A DNA stretch of 64,000 nucleotides, from NCBI GenBank assembly GCA_963995505.1, contig OZ023187.1, positions 17,212,584 to 17,276,583 on the forward strand. Direction: 5' to 3'. Source of the DNA: Hypericum androsaemum. Lineage: Eukaryota > Streptophyta > Magnoliopsida > Malpighiales > Hypericaceae. Below are positions 22,629 to 33,933 of this stretch, one piece after another. Under the pieces are notes generated by a model. It was not told the DNA's origin, did no database searches, and saw only the letters and a program-made list of their open reading frames with translations. Both the position numbers and the translations under genes were made by a program. Each line of letters opens with the position of its first letter. The first letter of the stretch is position 1.

Positions 22629-23015
22629 GGGAGTGGATTTGGTCCTGGAAGGCCAAATCCAACCAGGACCGTCCTGGACGATTCAATGGTTGATTTAGTT
22701 ATGATTCAATGGTTCACTTAATTATGATTCAATGGTCTACCTAGTTATGATTCAATGGTCCATTTTTTCCCGTCCCGGATAAATCGGGGTCCGTCCCAGT
22801 TACCCAGTTACGATTCAATGGTTTACTCAGTTACGATTCAATGGTTTACTCAGTTACGATTCAATGGTTTGTCCAGTTATGATTCAATGGTTGTGGACTT
22901 TTTTTATTTTGCACCCCCGTATTTCTGCATTTTTGCAAAATAGTCTTTGCGTGTCCTTCAATAAAAATCCTCCAGCACCGTGCTGGATTTGGCCTCCAGG
23001 ACCAAATCCGGTCCC
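22629..23015. mobile_element. MITE with self-palindromic TIRs and a 23-bp repeat array
   Basis: 387 bp. The left end GGGAGTGGATTTGGTCCTGG matches the reverse complement of the right end (GGGACCGGATTTGGTCCTGG). Each end is itself a small palindrome (GGATTTGGTCC...GGCCAAATCC). The flanks show a 9-bp duplication with one mismatch (CAGCTAGTT 22620-22628, TAGCTAGTT 23016-23024), pointing to a Mutator-like origin. Inside, GATTCAATGGT recurs at exact 23-bp spacing in two blocks of four: 22680, 22703, 22726, 22749 and 22812, 22835, 22858, 22881. Confidence 0.8.
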
Positions 23016-23080
23016 TAGCTAGTTAGATCATTCCGAATTCCTACCCAAGTAGGGATCATATTACATCTGTCACCGGAAGA

Positions 23081-24193
23081 TTGGCATCCCTCATTTCGGA
23101 CAACATGTCGACCCGGGTTCCTCCCGTGTTCAAGTCGCCCACCCGAATTCCCTACCCAACTACCTCCCCTCTTCTTCTCTTACTCCTCCAACCTAAACCC
23201 TTAAACCATAGAAAACCCACAGGGCCAGCCCTTTCAATGACCGAACCAACCTTCCAGAAGCGACCCACCTGCCCGAATTGCTCAAAACCGACCCGTATCT
23301 GCCTGTGCACCCGGATCCGAACCCTCGGCCTCGACAACAAGGTAAGCGTCACCATCCTCCAGCACAGTTTAGAGACCAAGCACCCTCTTAATTCCGCTAG
23401 GCTAGCCAGGCTCGGGCTTAAGAACGTCAGCTTGCACTCTGTTTCCGATGTCCATTTCGGTGCCCGGTTCGTTATCCGGTTGGTCGAACCGGGTCATGGA
23501 AATGGAGGCGAAAGATTGAATCTTGATGGGCAAGATGGTAATTTTAGTGGTACTTCCAAGGAGGATGTTGTTGTTGCTGATATTGAGAAATATGGAGGGA
23601 TTGAGATGATGGAGAGCATTTGGATGTGTCCAACACGCGGGCGAAAGAGGCCGTGTTTTGATGAGTTTTTGGCCTCCGAGGAGGCCGTCGAAGCGTTGGC
23701 GAGAGGGTTCGTGGTGAAGAAGGTGCAGAAGAGGCTAGTGAGTAAGGGAGTGGAGCTGCAAGAGTACGAGGAGTTTGAGATTGTGGTTCCCCCGGGGACT
23801 GCATTGTTGTTTCCGAGTAAAAACGCGGTCGGTGTTGAGGAGGTGAAAGCAATGAACTTTGAGGTGAGTAATTTGATTGTGTTGGATGGAACGTGGGCCA
23901 AGGCGAGGAGGATTTATGAGGAGAATCCGTGGTTGAGGTTGTTGCCGCACTTGAAGTTGGAATCTGAGAGGTTAAGTTTGTATGCCGAGGTCAGGAAAGA
24001 GCCAAAGGCTGGTTATCTGTCAACGATTGAGAGCATTGTGTACGCTTTGAAGGCGGTGGGGGACTATCCCGAGGGGTTGGATAACATCTTGGATGTTTTT
24101 GAGTCCATGGTTGGAGATCAAAGGCGGTGTAAAGATGAGAGACTGAAACAAGTCTCCGACATAGATACATTTCATATCAGACAAAGACAGTAA
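23081..24193 (+). CDS. DTW-domain tRNA-uridine aminocarboxypropyltransferase (DTWD2/TapT-like)
   Basis: A single-exon 370-aa protein. Cys64, 67, 74 and 76 (CPNCSKPTRICLC) form the N-terminal cysteine cluster of the DTW family. The name motif is present as LDGTWAKARR (Asp269-Trp272), followed by RKEPKAGYLSTIES. The family transfers the aminocarboxypropyl group of SAM to uridine, making acp3U in the D-loop or variable loop of tRNA; the substrate position here is inferred. The first 50 residues are hydrophobic and basic (LLLLLL at 31-36) and could be an organelle transit peptide. Internal Met9 and Met53 are alternative starts; Met53 would skip the extension and leave the cysteine cluster intact. 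No introns are seen. The coding region is GC-richer than its surroundings. Confidence 0.88.
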   Translation: MASLISDNMSTRVPPVFKSPTRIPYPTTSPLLLLLLQPKPLNHRKPTGPALSMTEPTFQKRPTCPNCSKPTRICLCTRIRTLGLDNKVSVTILQHSLETKHPLNSARLARLGLKNVSLHSVSDVHFGARFVIRLVEPGHGNGGERLNLDGQDGNFSGTSKEDVVVADIEKYGGIEMMESIWMCPTRGRKRPCFDEFLASEEAVEALARGFVVKKVQKRLVSKGVELQEYEEFEIVVPPGTALLFPSKNAVGVEEVKAMNFEVSNLIVLDGTWAKARRIYEENPWLRLLPHLKLESERLSLYAEVRKEPKAGYLSTIESIVYALKAVGDYPEGLDNILDVFESMVGDQRRCKDERLKQVSDIDTFHIRQRQ

Positions 24194-25281
24194 CTTTCCC
24201 CAACTTAATTTCCCCTGTTGGAAACACTGATAATTCATGATTGGGTATTACGTATATCCGTCTGTTCGTTGCAAAATGTTCATTGGCGTCGAGAGCTGAG
24301 AAGCAAGTTGGTCTCAGAGGTACATCCTGCATTCATTTGTGGATGAAGTAGCTTCTAATCTGACTTCTGGTTGCTGTCAACTGGTCTTCTGCTAAATTTG
24401 TGATCCGCTAGGCGTCCTTTCCTAGTGCTGTTTGGTTCAATGACAAGACCAGACTTTTAGTTAACGGATTTGCAATTATAGTTCAGCTGCGGGAATGTTC
24501 AACTGACTCTTCAGAGTTACGTTTGTATTTTTTGTTCAATTCAGCGGCATATGGTCTGACAAATATGGTTTTCTTTCACAAACCGAAAACAAGGAGGAAA
24601 ATATGCAATTTTGACCAACTCTTCGAAATTCCAAAACTAATGTACGAAATTGAGCCACTTTGCTACCGTCATGTCTGTTAATCTAAAACTAAATTGGAAA
24701 AGGGTTGTTCTGACTTAAACATAGATCAATATATTGTTTTTAGGGGTATGTTCAATATATTGTGTTCAGGGACATGTTCAATATATAGTTCAACTCTGCT
24801 TAAACAGAGTAATAGTTCTAGAATGTTTGGATACCATGCGATTTTGATCGAAAAACTGAGCACTATTAATTTTCGACTGCCACATGTTTAATTTGTGGGC
24901 ATCATCGAGCAGACAGGGTGTGTTTGGTTCAGTGTCAACTAGATCCAGACCAAACAAGACCATTGTTTTGTTCTGCATTGGTTTCTATCTCTGGGATTAT
25001 GACTGGAAACCAAAAGGCTGGCAAATACACATACAACAAAATGGTTGCAGCCATATACAACATCAGACACCAATGCCTGCAAAATGGTTGAGCCGATTAG
25101 GATCCGCATCCAGAATCCGCCGTATGCAGTGGACAGAATAAGGAACATGGTCATCGTTCGGCTCTGACGGCTTCCCTTTTGTCTCTAAGACTCGGATCAC
25201 TACAGCTACATGGTATCATATTTGCAAAGACGAACCCGGAGAGACGTGTCATCTAAAACCCGAAAACTGGGAATGTGTGGG
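24194..25281. other. Convergent 3' flanks of the DTW and acid phosphatase genes
   Basis: Contains the 3' ends of two convergent genes and no further coding sequence. A short repeat of TGTTCAATATAT occurs three times at 24748-24787. No transposon ends were recognised. Confidence 0.5.
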
Positions 25282-28050
25282 CTAAAGTGCCAGGAGAACC
25301 TTTCTCAGTCCTTGCGCTTTCTCAGCAATACACTCCGAAGTAGCCAACGAGGTAACCCAAATATCATCAGACTTAACGGGTTCATCGTCATCGTTCCTGT
25401 GCCAGCTCCAGAATGCATGTGTTGAATTGACCAGCTTGAGTTCCCCATGACCAAAACTTGCTTCACGGAATACAGACCATTCTGGCTTTGGGTCGATGTA
25501 ACTGCCAATGAAAGAATTGTTATGCTCAAACATGAAGAAACTAATTAAGAAAAGGACTAGAATAATACTGATCCAATGAACAGTGATAGCAATTGCAAAA
25601 ATTCAAGGACATACTGGTGCGCTAAACCTTCTCTGTTTCCCCCATCTCCAATGGTTATATGCATAGTCCCACACTTGTCCAATCTTCCGTTATATACACG
25701 TTCCTGTCCAGTCACCATTGTGCATATCAATCAATTATATTTACGAAGATTGCTTCTGAGCGATCAGTTTAGGAGTAATACCGAGCGTTCATAGGCATGC
25801 ACATGTCCAGCTAGTACTAAGTCCACACTAGCTGCATACAGCAAAGGCTCCATAGCTACCATCATTTTATCTCCTGCACCTTGATGAGCCTCATTACTAT
25901 TGTACCATGGGACATGGAATAGAGCAATAAGCCAAGGTGTCCCCTTCCTATCAACTTTTGCCAGATCAGCCTACAAAGCAAGAACAATGGAGTTCCATCA
26001 GGTGGACGATGAGACTAGAATTCATTTTATGGTAATTGATTACTAACCTTAAGCCAGTTATATTGATCTGAGTTCTCATCATAGTCTGCATATGAGCCAA
26101 GCATAATAAGATGAGCACCGGCCACATCAAAAGAATAATACAGATTTGAACTCGACCCACTCTCCTCATATGGCATCTTCCACCGCGCATTATAGGATTG
26201 AAATGCATCCTTGACGAGGGGTATAAACTCTTGCTCATGATTGCCTTGTGTTACCATCCATGGCCTAGCACTGGCAAGTGGCTGGACCAGCTCACCAAAT
26301 GTGTCCCAACGATGCTGTATGTAATCAGCATAAGAGAGGTCCCCAGGAAGAAGATGAATGTCATATTTACACTGGTCAATGTGGTCCAGCGTCGACTTAG
26401 TCCATCCAGTTTGGCCTAAATCTGCTGCCACAGCAAATGTAACAGGGAACTGATTGGGAGGAGTCTTGAGCTGGAAGTCGGGACCTTGTCCGCCACACCG
26501 GTAAAAGTAAACTGTGTCGTCTTCAAGAGGTCCAATGACAGTATGATGTATTTTCCCAGACTTGTAGAACAAATAATTATAGGATGTACTCTCCCCTTGA
26601 GATACAGCACTATATCTTCCAGGCAAAGTACCGTACTCAACCGTTGATGGAGAGGACTTGTCATCAGTAATCCAAGAGACTCGCAAGTGCTTGTCCCCAG
26701 CCAAAGAGATGTGCACCTGAAACAGAAGTTTGCATACATTATTAAGAGCTTTTTCTCTTTGTAAAACACAATTAAGCAAACAGCAATAAGTTAGATGAAA
26801 TCAAAGAGTTACTCAATTGTCACACCTAGACAGATTAATCTTTCCTAACCTAACTTTTCATCATTTCAACATGACACAAATCAATTCGCAGAAGCAAATC
26901 GTTGCAGCGATACAAATGGAATTGTGCTCTAGAATCCTTCAACAATCCTTTACTAACTTCAATTAGCTTAATTAGCAAGACCAATACCTCTTAACTTAGG
27001 ACCTCGCTCTTCTCCACTACATGCAGAAGTTAAAAAAAAAAAAAAGACTCAAACACAAACCTCCAAAGCTTCCGACACCTACACTAACCAAAACCCCCTT
27101 GATTGACAACATACAAACACCTTCCAAATCTTCCCAGATGCTTCCCTGAACCACACCAAGCTCCTCCCTTTTCCCAATTGGGATACAAACATAACCAAGC
27201 AAAACCAATCCAAAACGATTGAAACCCAGTTCACATCCCAAAAAAAGAAACCTTATCAAGCGCGAAAATTGCAAACTTGGCCGGGGGGTTGGTTACAATC
27301 CAACAATGATTTCAAAAAGCAAATCATAGCAGCAAACCAAAGTGAACTAGTACACTAGGATCCTTAAAACAGTCCTTTACTAAGTTCAGATTACACTAAA
27401 GCTTTCAGCAACCACACATACAAGCACCTTCCAAAATCTTCCTGATGCTTCCCTAAAATCCACCAAGCCAAACGTAACCCAGCAAACGTAGGCCAAAACG
27501 ATCAAGACCCAGTTCACATACCAACAAAAGAAACCTTATCAAACGCGAAAAATCCAAACTTGGCAAGTGGGGGTGGTTAGAATCCGACAGAGAAGGAAAA
27601 GCAGCAAAACAAAGTGGACTAATACACTAGGATCCTTAAACAGTCCTTTACTAAGTTCAGATTACACCAAGACTTCCAGCAAACACACCACACAAGTTGA
27701 AAAACCTCTTAATGGACACATACAAACAAACACCTTCCAAAATCTTCCACATGCTTCCCTAAAACCCACCAAGCTCCTCCCTTTCCCAATTGGAATACAA
27801 ACACAACCCAGCAAAACCAAGCCAAAACGATCGAAACCCAGTTCACATACCAACAAAAGAAACCGAATCAAGCGATAAAAATCCAAACTTGGCAAGTGGG
27901 TGGCTTCTTTACCTGCTGGGGATGATCTGAAGGGCGTGAACTCCATGGGAAATTTAAGGTCTTGCGGGGCGGAGGCCTCGCGTAGTCAGCTGCTAGGGAG
28001 GTGGTGGTGGAGATCAACAGAAACGCGGCCAAGACAAGTTTGGGTTCCAT
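25282..28050 (-). CDS. Secreted purple acid phosphatase (PAP18/22-like)
   Basis: Five exons on the minus strand: 28050-27913, 26716-26048, 25970-25782, 25703-25615, 25501-25282. All have GT-AG borders and the phases agree, giving 434 aa. A signal peptide covers about 1-21. A fibronectin-like N-domain (VHISLAGDKHLRVSW) precedes the metallophosphatase core. Metal ligands are in place: Asp145 (AADLGQTG), Asp172 and Tyr175 (GDLSYADY), Asn205 (GNHE), His288 (FHVPWYN), His325 and His327 (GHVHAYER). The C-terminal block (a PEWSVFREASFGHGELK-type stretch and FWSWHRNDDDEP) is intact. The length fits the low-molecular-weight plant PAP group. It should hydrolyse phosphate monoesters in the apoplast or vacuole using an Fe-Me centre; these enzymes often respond to phosphate status, but no regulatory site was identified. 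Intron 1 (27912-26717) is swollen by repeats. Confidence 0.92.
26885..27905. repeat. Three tandem copies (about 270-300 bp) in acid phosphatase intron 1
   Basis: Copies begin near 26885, 27300 and 27585. Each carries in order CAAATC/AAAGCAGC-like sequence, TACACTAGGATCCTTAAA (diverged in copy 1), CAGTCCTTTACTAAGTTCAG, CCTTCCAAAATCTTCC, GATGCTTCCCT, CCAAGCTCCTCCC (copies 1 and 3), CCCAGTTCACAT and AAGAAACCTTATCAA. Copy 3 adjoins the exon 1 donor, so the unit is the start of the intron itself, repeated. Confidence 0.75.
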
Positions 28051-28139
28051 AGGAACAGTTAATTGTAGCTTCCCTCTCTCACCGATACTGCTCCGTCGTC
28101 TTTTCGGGTTTTTTTTCCTTATCTTTAAATAAATTAATT

Positions 28140-28435
28140 TTTCTGAAATATATAAAAGAGAGAATAAACAATTTAGTACCGACCATAAAATTATTACTTG
28201 ATTACCAATTTATACTTATATTTTAGCTAATTGCAGATTTGATACTGCTTATAAATTTGATATTAATTATTCTATCTTAACAACCATCTTATATAAAAAA
28301 AACACTTTACTCAAATTTAAATTAATAGATTAAAAATTATCATATAATTATCACGGTGGCCCAGCCCAGCCCAATAACACCCCAATATAAGGGCCCTAAA
28401 CCCACAAGACAGATTTCCTCTTCCGTGGAATTAGG
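28140..28435 (+). promoter_or_regulatory. Relic copy of the RBP45 gene promoter
   Basis: Collinear with 34120-34440 upstream of the RBP45-like gene. Shared are ATATATAAAAGAGA, ACCAATTTATACTTAT, TTTTAGCTAA..GCAGATTT, AAATTTAAATTAATA, AAAAATTATCATATAAT, CCCAGCCCAATAACACCCCA, ATATAAGG and AGATTTCCTCTT. Similarity stops before the coding start, so only the promoter was copied or retained. It lies in the 5' flank of the acid phosphatase gene, pointing away from it. Confidence 0.75.
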
Positions 28436-28439
28436 AAAA

Positions 28440-29496
28440 ATTCTAGTGAATACGAGTCTAGTGAATAATTCCGCTTAAATTTCGTCACCAAACATAGTTT
28501 TGGTATTATTTATATGGAATATTTAATGAAAGTTAAATTTTTTGAATTAGACAATTCTATAGTCAAATCCGAGTGCCAATTCACGGTGGAAAAAAGAGCT
28601 TGCTCTATCATGTCGCAATCGCGGTCATCGATGGGAACCAAACCAGCGAACAGGACAGACTTTAAGCACATCCTCTCTTGACAAGTGGTTTCCGATGTAA
28701 CAATAAGATGTAACCCTATTTAGCTGTTTTATAAGCTAGTCCTCTCGTCTTCTTTTATTGGCTACTAAGACAATTTTGTAATTTTTGGGCAGGGTTAACG
28801 TATTTTGTTTAAAGTGTCTCGTTAAAAAAATGGCCGAAATTTTGGTTCAAGAATAATATCAGTGATATTAGATAATAATAGACTGGTGTGATTAATCACT
28901 GCGATGTCTCATGGCGATTGAAATGAAGCTTATGTAGTCTATTCGGGTGCCAAAACGTGCAGGCCACGGTGGAAAAAGAGCTTATTGTTCGTGTCATTTT
29001 GGATTGCTCTAGGATTAGTTTGGTTTAATCTCCTTGCTTAATTATGGGGGAAGAAAAACTTTATCTTTCGTATAAAGCCAAATGAGATGTATCAACAAGC
29101 ACGTAATATCGATCCGTGAAAATGTTGTTATAGTTTAATTAAGAAGTCTTGAGTTTGGTTGTCGTAAAAAAAGATCAAGAGTTTAGGCGCAAATTTTAAA
29201 AACAGAGCATTACAAAAAGAAAATTATTCAGAACAAGTAGAGAGAGAGAGGGTAAAAGAAAATAACCATTCGAACCACCTAAAAGTGTGATTGCAGTAGC
29301 CAACCAGAAAATTGGTTTATGTGAGATTCCATTCCATTTGATGGAACACGTCCAACTATAGTTTAACTTTAGAATAAAAATAAACTCCTTCAAAATGAAG
29401 ATGTTTCATATCATAAAATACATAAGCTATAAAAAGTGAATGGCATAGCTCGCTTGCCCAAGTTATTGCTAAGAGAAAACGAAAATAGGAAGTAGG
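28440..29496. other. Intergenic, no gene recognised
   Basis: AT-rich. A short diverged direct repeat (CGGTGGAAAAA-GAGCTT) occurs near 28585 and 28962. The right end is the 3' flank of the second kinase gene. Confidence 0.5.
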
Positions 29497-32452
29497 TCAA
29501 CGAGGAAGCAAGTCCGCTAAAGTGATCGAGGAGAAGTCCTTGTTCATCGGAGGCCATTCAGTTATTGTCGAGTAGGGCCATGGAGTAATTAGCTCTAGAC
29601 TGACTTGTCTCATCGTTGGCCGATCCCTCTGATCATGATTCAAGCAAGCAAACACAAGCCTTGTTGAATAAACCAAAGCCTCCGAGATGCTGTCCTCGGG
29701 CAGAGAGAGGCGCTGGTCGATCACATCCTTGAAGAGAGCATGGTGGTCAATTGGAGGAGGCGAAGAGTGGAAAGTTGATGCAAGTGTTGCTGCTCCCGAC
29801 GTCGAAAGAGCTGATATGAGATCACATGGATGCTTTCCCATTATGAGCTCTAGAGCAACCACACCGAAACTATACACATCGCACTTTTCATTCACCTTCA
29901 TTGTGTACGCCAACTCTAGATAATAAAATTATCGTCAATTGTAACTTTAAGAATAATTAAATGTGTGCCAATGATATTAAGATTCCAATTGACGTACCTG
30001 GAGCTGTATATCCAAACGTCCCGGCAAATGAGGTCCAATTGGAGGAGTCAGACAATAAGAGCCTTGCTGTGCCAAAGTCCGAGATATGTGCCTCATAGTC
30101 CACATCCAAAAGAATATTGTTGCTGGAGATGTCTCGATGAATTATCGGAGGAGAGCAGTCATGGTGCATGTAAGACAATGCCTTGGCCATACCGTTAATG
30201 ACATTAATCCTCTCCATCCAACCCAATTTTGAGGCTTCCTCCTCACTTCTCAAGATGGATCTAAGGCTTCCCCTCTCTACAAACTCATACACCAAGAACG
30301 AGTGTCTTGGATTGGAGCAGTAACCATACAGCTTCACAATGTTTTGATGTTGGATGCTTGTCAACACCTGAATTTCGCTCCTGAAAGCTTTCAAGTTTGA
30401 AGTTCCATCATCGCCCTGCGGCTCTCGCACTTTTTTCAGAACAACCACGAGGCCCCTTGGCATTGTGGCTTTGTAAACAGTTCCATAGCCTCCTGCCCCG
30501 ATGCAATACTTGGGATCGAATTCCTCAACAGCCTTGATAAGATTCTTGTAGAGTAGCTCTCTGTTAAGGCCCCATTTTACAAAAAAATCTTGGAAATCTG
30601 GCTCCCCCTTCTTCAGCTCTTTGCTTCTATTTCTCTTATAGATGTAGCATCCAACGAGCAAGAAAACAAGAAATATAGAAATTGAGACAAAAATAAGTGC
30701 AAATTTGTGTTGATGTTTCTTGGGATTATGAGCCATGGCAGAGACACAAGACTTCAACCCGGTGATGTTTCCGCACAATTTTGTGTTGTTTCTGACTGCT
30801 TCAAACGAACCGTTCTGGAAAGCTTTGAGATCAGGTACACGACCTTCTAATTGGTTGAAGGAGATATCCACCGTTATCAAACTCAACAATCTTGAAAAGT
30901 CGGTTGGTATGTTACCACACAACTTATTGTGAGATAAATTCAAGTTTTCTAACATTTGCTGGTTTCCTAACTCTGCAGGGATCTCTTCTCCAAGTAAATT
31001 TTGACTAAGGTCCAGTCCTTCCAAAACGGTCAAATTTCCCAGTTCTGGAGGGATTCGATGTCCAAGTTGATTTCTGCTGAGGTTCAAGAACAATAGCTTG
31101 GAGCAATCTCCAATTGTTTTGGGAATGGAACCATGAAACTTATTGGAAGACAAGTCTATTGTTTCAATGTCATGAAGCTCTCCAATTTGGAAAGGAATTT
31201 CTCCTGAAAGCTGATTGCCACTGAGGTTAAGGTAGAACAGAGTCAAATCCCCAAGTTCTTGCGGTATTTTTCCAGAAAGCTTATTGGAAGAGAGGTCCAG
31301 GTAATGTAATTTGGATGCTCTTCCTAACTCAGTTGATATTTTCCCAGAGAGACGATTGTTGGCTAGTTTCAGTGTTGAGAGATTACGGAACTTTTCCCAC
31401 TTCCAAGACAACTCACCATAAAATTGGTTGTTGCTCATGTCCATGTAGTACAAGTGAGGGTGTGTACTGAAAGATCCAGATATATTCCCAATGAGTAGGT
31501 TTCTATCAAGACGTACTCGCACCAAGCTGCTGCAATTTCTCAAGCTTTGTGGGATTGGACCAGTTAAAAAATTATTTAAAACGATGAACAGTTGAAGTTG
31601 ATCACCAAGACATATATTTTCTGGTAAATATCCTTGTAAGTTGTTGTTGTATATTTTGAATTTTTGTAGGTAATGAAGATTGTTAAGTTCTGATGGAAGA
31701 CTTCCAGTGAAGCTATTGTTGCCAAGAGAAAGAATTGATAACTTTGTCAAGTTGCCTATAGAAGGAGGGATTGAACCTATGAGAAGATTGCTAGACAAAT
31801 CAAGAGAATCTAGAGATGCGAGCATCCCAATTTCATGAGGAATAGCATTCGACAACTTGTTTTCAGAAAGATGTAGCACGGAAAGTTTTGTCAAATTGCC
31901 TATTGAAATTGGAATCGGTCCGGATAAATTGTTATTGGTTGACAAATCAATTACAGTGAGAGATCTCAAGTTCCCAATGTCGTCAGGAATGCTTCCCGTG
32001 AAAAGGTTGGAGTCCAATCCGAGGTAATCGAGCTTGGTAAGATTGCAGATCATGGGAGGGATAGACCCATAGAAGGAGTTGTTAAAGAGGTCGAGGTGGA
32101 CGAGGTTGGTGAAGGACAAGAAGTGGAGAGTTTGGAGGGTACCTTTCAAGCAACAGCTTTGGAGGGTGATGTTGGTGACACTTCTTCTTGTAGCTCCGAA
32201 ACTGCAACCGACACCGTACCAGCTGCTACAATGGCTGGTATTAGATGTCCAAGAAGACAGAACAGACTGACTATGGGTGTCAAGGCTGGCTTTCCATCTA
32301 AGAAGAGCCCCTGCTTCTGCTTCTTTTGTGGGTTGATCAGTTTCAGAAGTAGCAAAACAACAGGAAACAAAGAGGAAGACGACGACATGGAAAAACATCA
32401 AGATGACTAGAGCTTGGGGACGCTGGAGATGCTTGGATGGAGAATTGGACAT
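29497..32452 (-). CDS. MIK2-like LRR receptor kinase (LRR-XII type), intact
   Basis: Exons 32452-29998 and 29915-29497, with an 82-bp intron at the same kinase position as in the gene at 5015. The product is 957 aa: signal peptide (about 1-31), LRR N-cap with SNTSHC...WYGVGC, LRR array (about 85-610), Cys pair (KLCGN...LKSC), one TM helix ([21 protein letters not shown]), and a kinase with [16 protein letters not shown] and a complete C-terminus ([12 protein letters not shown] ... ending LPR). It is an RD-type kinase by the HRD motif. The ATP-site region reads VVVLKK instead of the usual VVALKK, keeping the lysine. Probable plasma-membrane receptor for a secreted peptide; ligand unknown. The ATG sits in the same ACAACAC-AAAAA-CAATG context as the first gene. 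A 5'-flank TATA (32502-32510) supports the start. Confidence 0.92.
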
Positions 32453-32501
32453 TGTTTTTTGTGTTGTGTAAAAGGGTTACAACAATGACAGACGGTAGAA
32501 T

Positions 32502-32510
32502 AATTTATAG
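32502..32510 (-). promoter_or_regulatory. TATA box of the second kinase gene
   Basis: Minus-strand CTATAAATT about 50 bp before the ATG at 32452. It represents the undisturbed arrangement (TATA, then 32511-32660, then distal block 32747-32880) against which the rearranged promoter at 3276-4905 can be read. Confidence 0.55.
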
Positions 32511-32660
32511 AGCAGTAAAGGATATATGGAATTCGGCCTTTTTTTCAACTCCAAATTGGAAAAAATGCGACTGTGGTCCACCAGAAGAAAATTCCAAGGA
32601 AAACAACAAAGAGAAGAGGAGTGACTTATCTATTAACAACGACAGCTTTTACCGCTTGAA

Positions 32661-33177
32661 CTAATTTTTCTCGGTTATGAAAGAGATCCCTAAGAAAAAA
32701 GTAGCCGTGCTCTGCTTTTATCGCGGGAGAAACTTGATTTTCTAGTGAAAGGTTTGTCATAGTCAAAGAGAAAGCCGACAAGTGCAAGTTGTGATAGAAA
32801 AATGCAAGGTTTACGGAATAATTCCGGTCAATTTTGCCACACTAAACACTTTGTTGGGACTCTAATTTCGTTGAAAAAATAAAATTATATTTTCAATTCT
32901 TTTAAAAATAGAATTAGAATCACATTCTTATTTTCTTGTTTGGTTAACTTTGGGAATTGATTTGTTTATTTTACATGTCAAAATAAACCTTTTCGTAACC
33001 TATTTAATAATTGTCAATAATATCATTACATCACTTACTCTCTCAATAATATCCATCAAAAATATTTGGGAAAAGTTAGCTTTAGTATCCTGTGGTACCG
33101 CGAAAAATCACATTAGTACCGTGTGATTTAAAACTTATCAATTGAGTCAAATATTTTCCAATTAAAATCACTTGGAG
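32661..33177. other. Distal promoter of the second kinase gene and AT-rich spacer
   Basis: 32747-32880 is similar to the reverse complement of 2940-3265. No coding sequence. Confidence 0.55.
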
Positions 33178-33185
33178 CCTCAAAC

Positions 33186-33925
33186 TAGGGGTGAGCACCA
33201 AACCGAATTAAACCGCCAAAACTGTACACACCGCGAATTCGAAAACCGTAAACAAAGTTGGTGTGACGGTTCGGTGTGAAACTGACACCGCACCAGGTGT
33301 CGGGATCTATATTGGGTTTCTACCGCACTACCACACCGCGAAACCGAAAGTATTAAGCAGAACAAGTGAAAGTACATAGCAGTTTCTTTACCCCGAATAG
33401 CATATAAAGGGCAATTAACAGGTCCTGAATAGCATATAAATAGCTTGATCTCCATCTGCCCGTTGGTGAATGTATCAACCAGGGGAAAGCCAAAAAGAAT
33501 TCTAATGTTCTTGGAAGACTGTCATAATTACCGTCTTGTTTTTTTTTTGTTGAGAAATCTTGTATGTAGTTTTTTAGAGCATGCAATCGGCTGGATACTA
33601 ATTCAAAACTTTTGAGATTGTAGTGGTGATTTGGGAGCCATAAACTACACGCAGTCTATTTCATTCAAAGGTCGTCGCTTAATTTCAAAGACTGGAATCC
33701 GGCATTAAGCCAAAAAAGGTCAGAACACAAACAGATAAGGCAAAAATCAAAGTAAGTGAGATCATGAATTCACACCGCCAAACCGCACCACCATATTGTA
33801 AACTGCAAAACCAAACACTGATAGTTTCCATTGATACCGCCACACCGATGGTGCCTATTTATCCTAGAAAATAATTATGGTGCGGTGCAATTTTTTACGC
33901 CGACACCGCACCAAACTCACCCCTA
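33186..33925. mobile_element. Non-autonomous hAT element
   Basis: 740 bp with inverted termini TAGGGGTGAG (33186) and CTCACCCCTA (ends 33925). It is flanked by a degenerate 8-bp duplication (CCTCAAAC 33178-33185, CCTCGGAC 33926-33933, 6 of 8 match). Subterminal sequence is rich in ACCGC/GCGGT motifs (for example ACACCGCACCA at 33284 and 33904), which is typical of hAT binding regions. No transposase frame. Confidence 0.75.
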
Positions 33926-33933
33926 CCTCGGAC

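Noticed and set aside
22680..22891. CRISPR-like array because of regular 23-bp repeats
   Set aside because: Units are directly tandem without unique spacers, lie in a plant genome inside a MITE, and no cas genes exist nearby.
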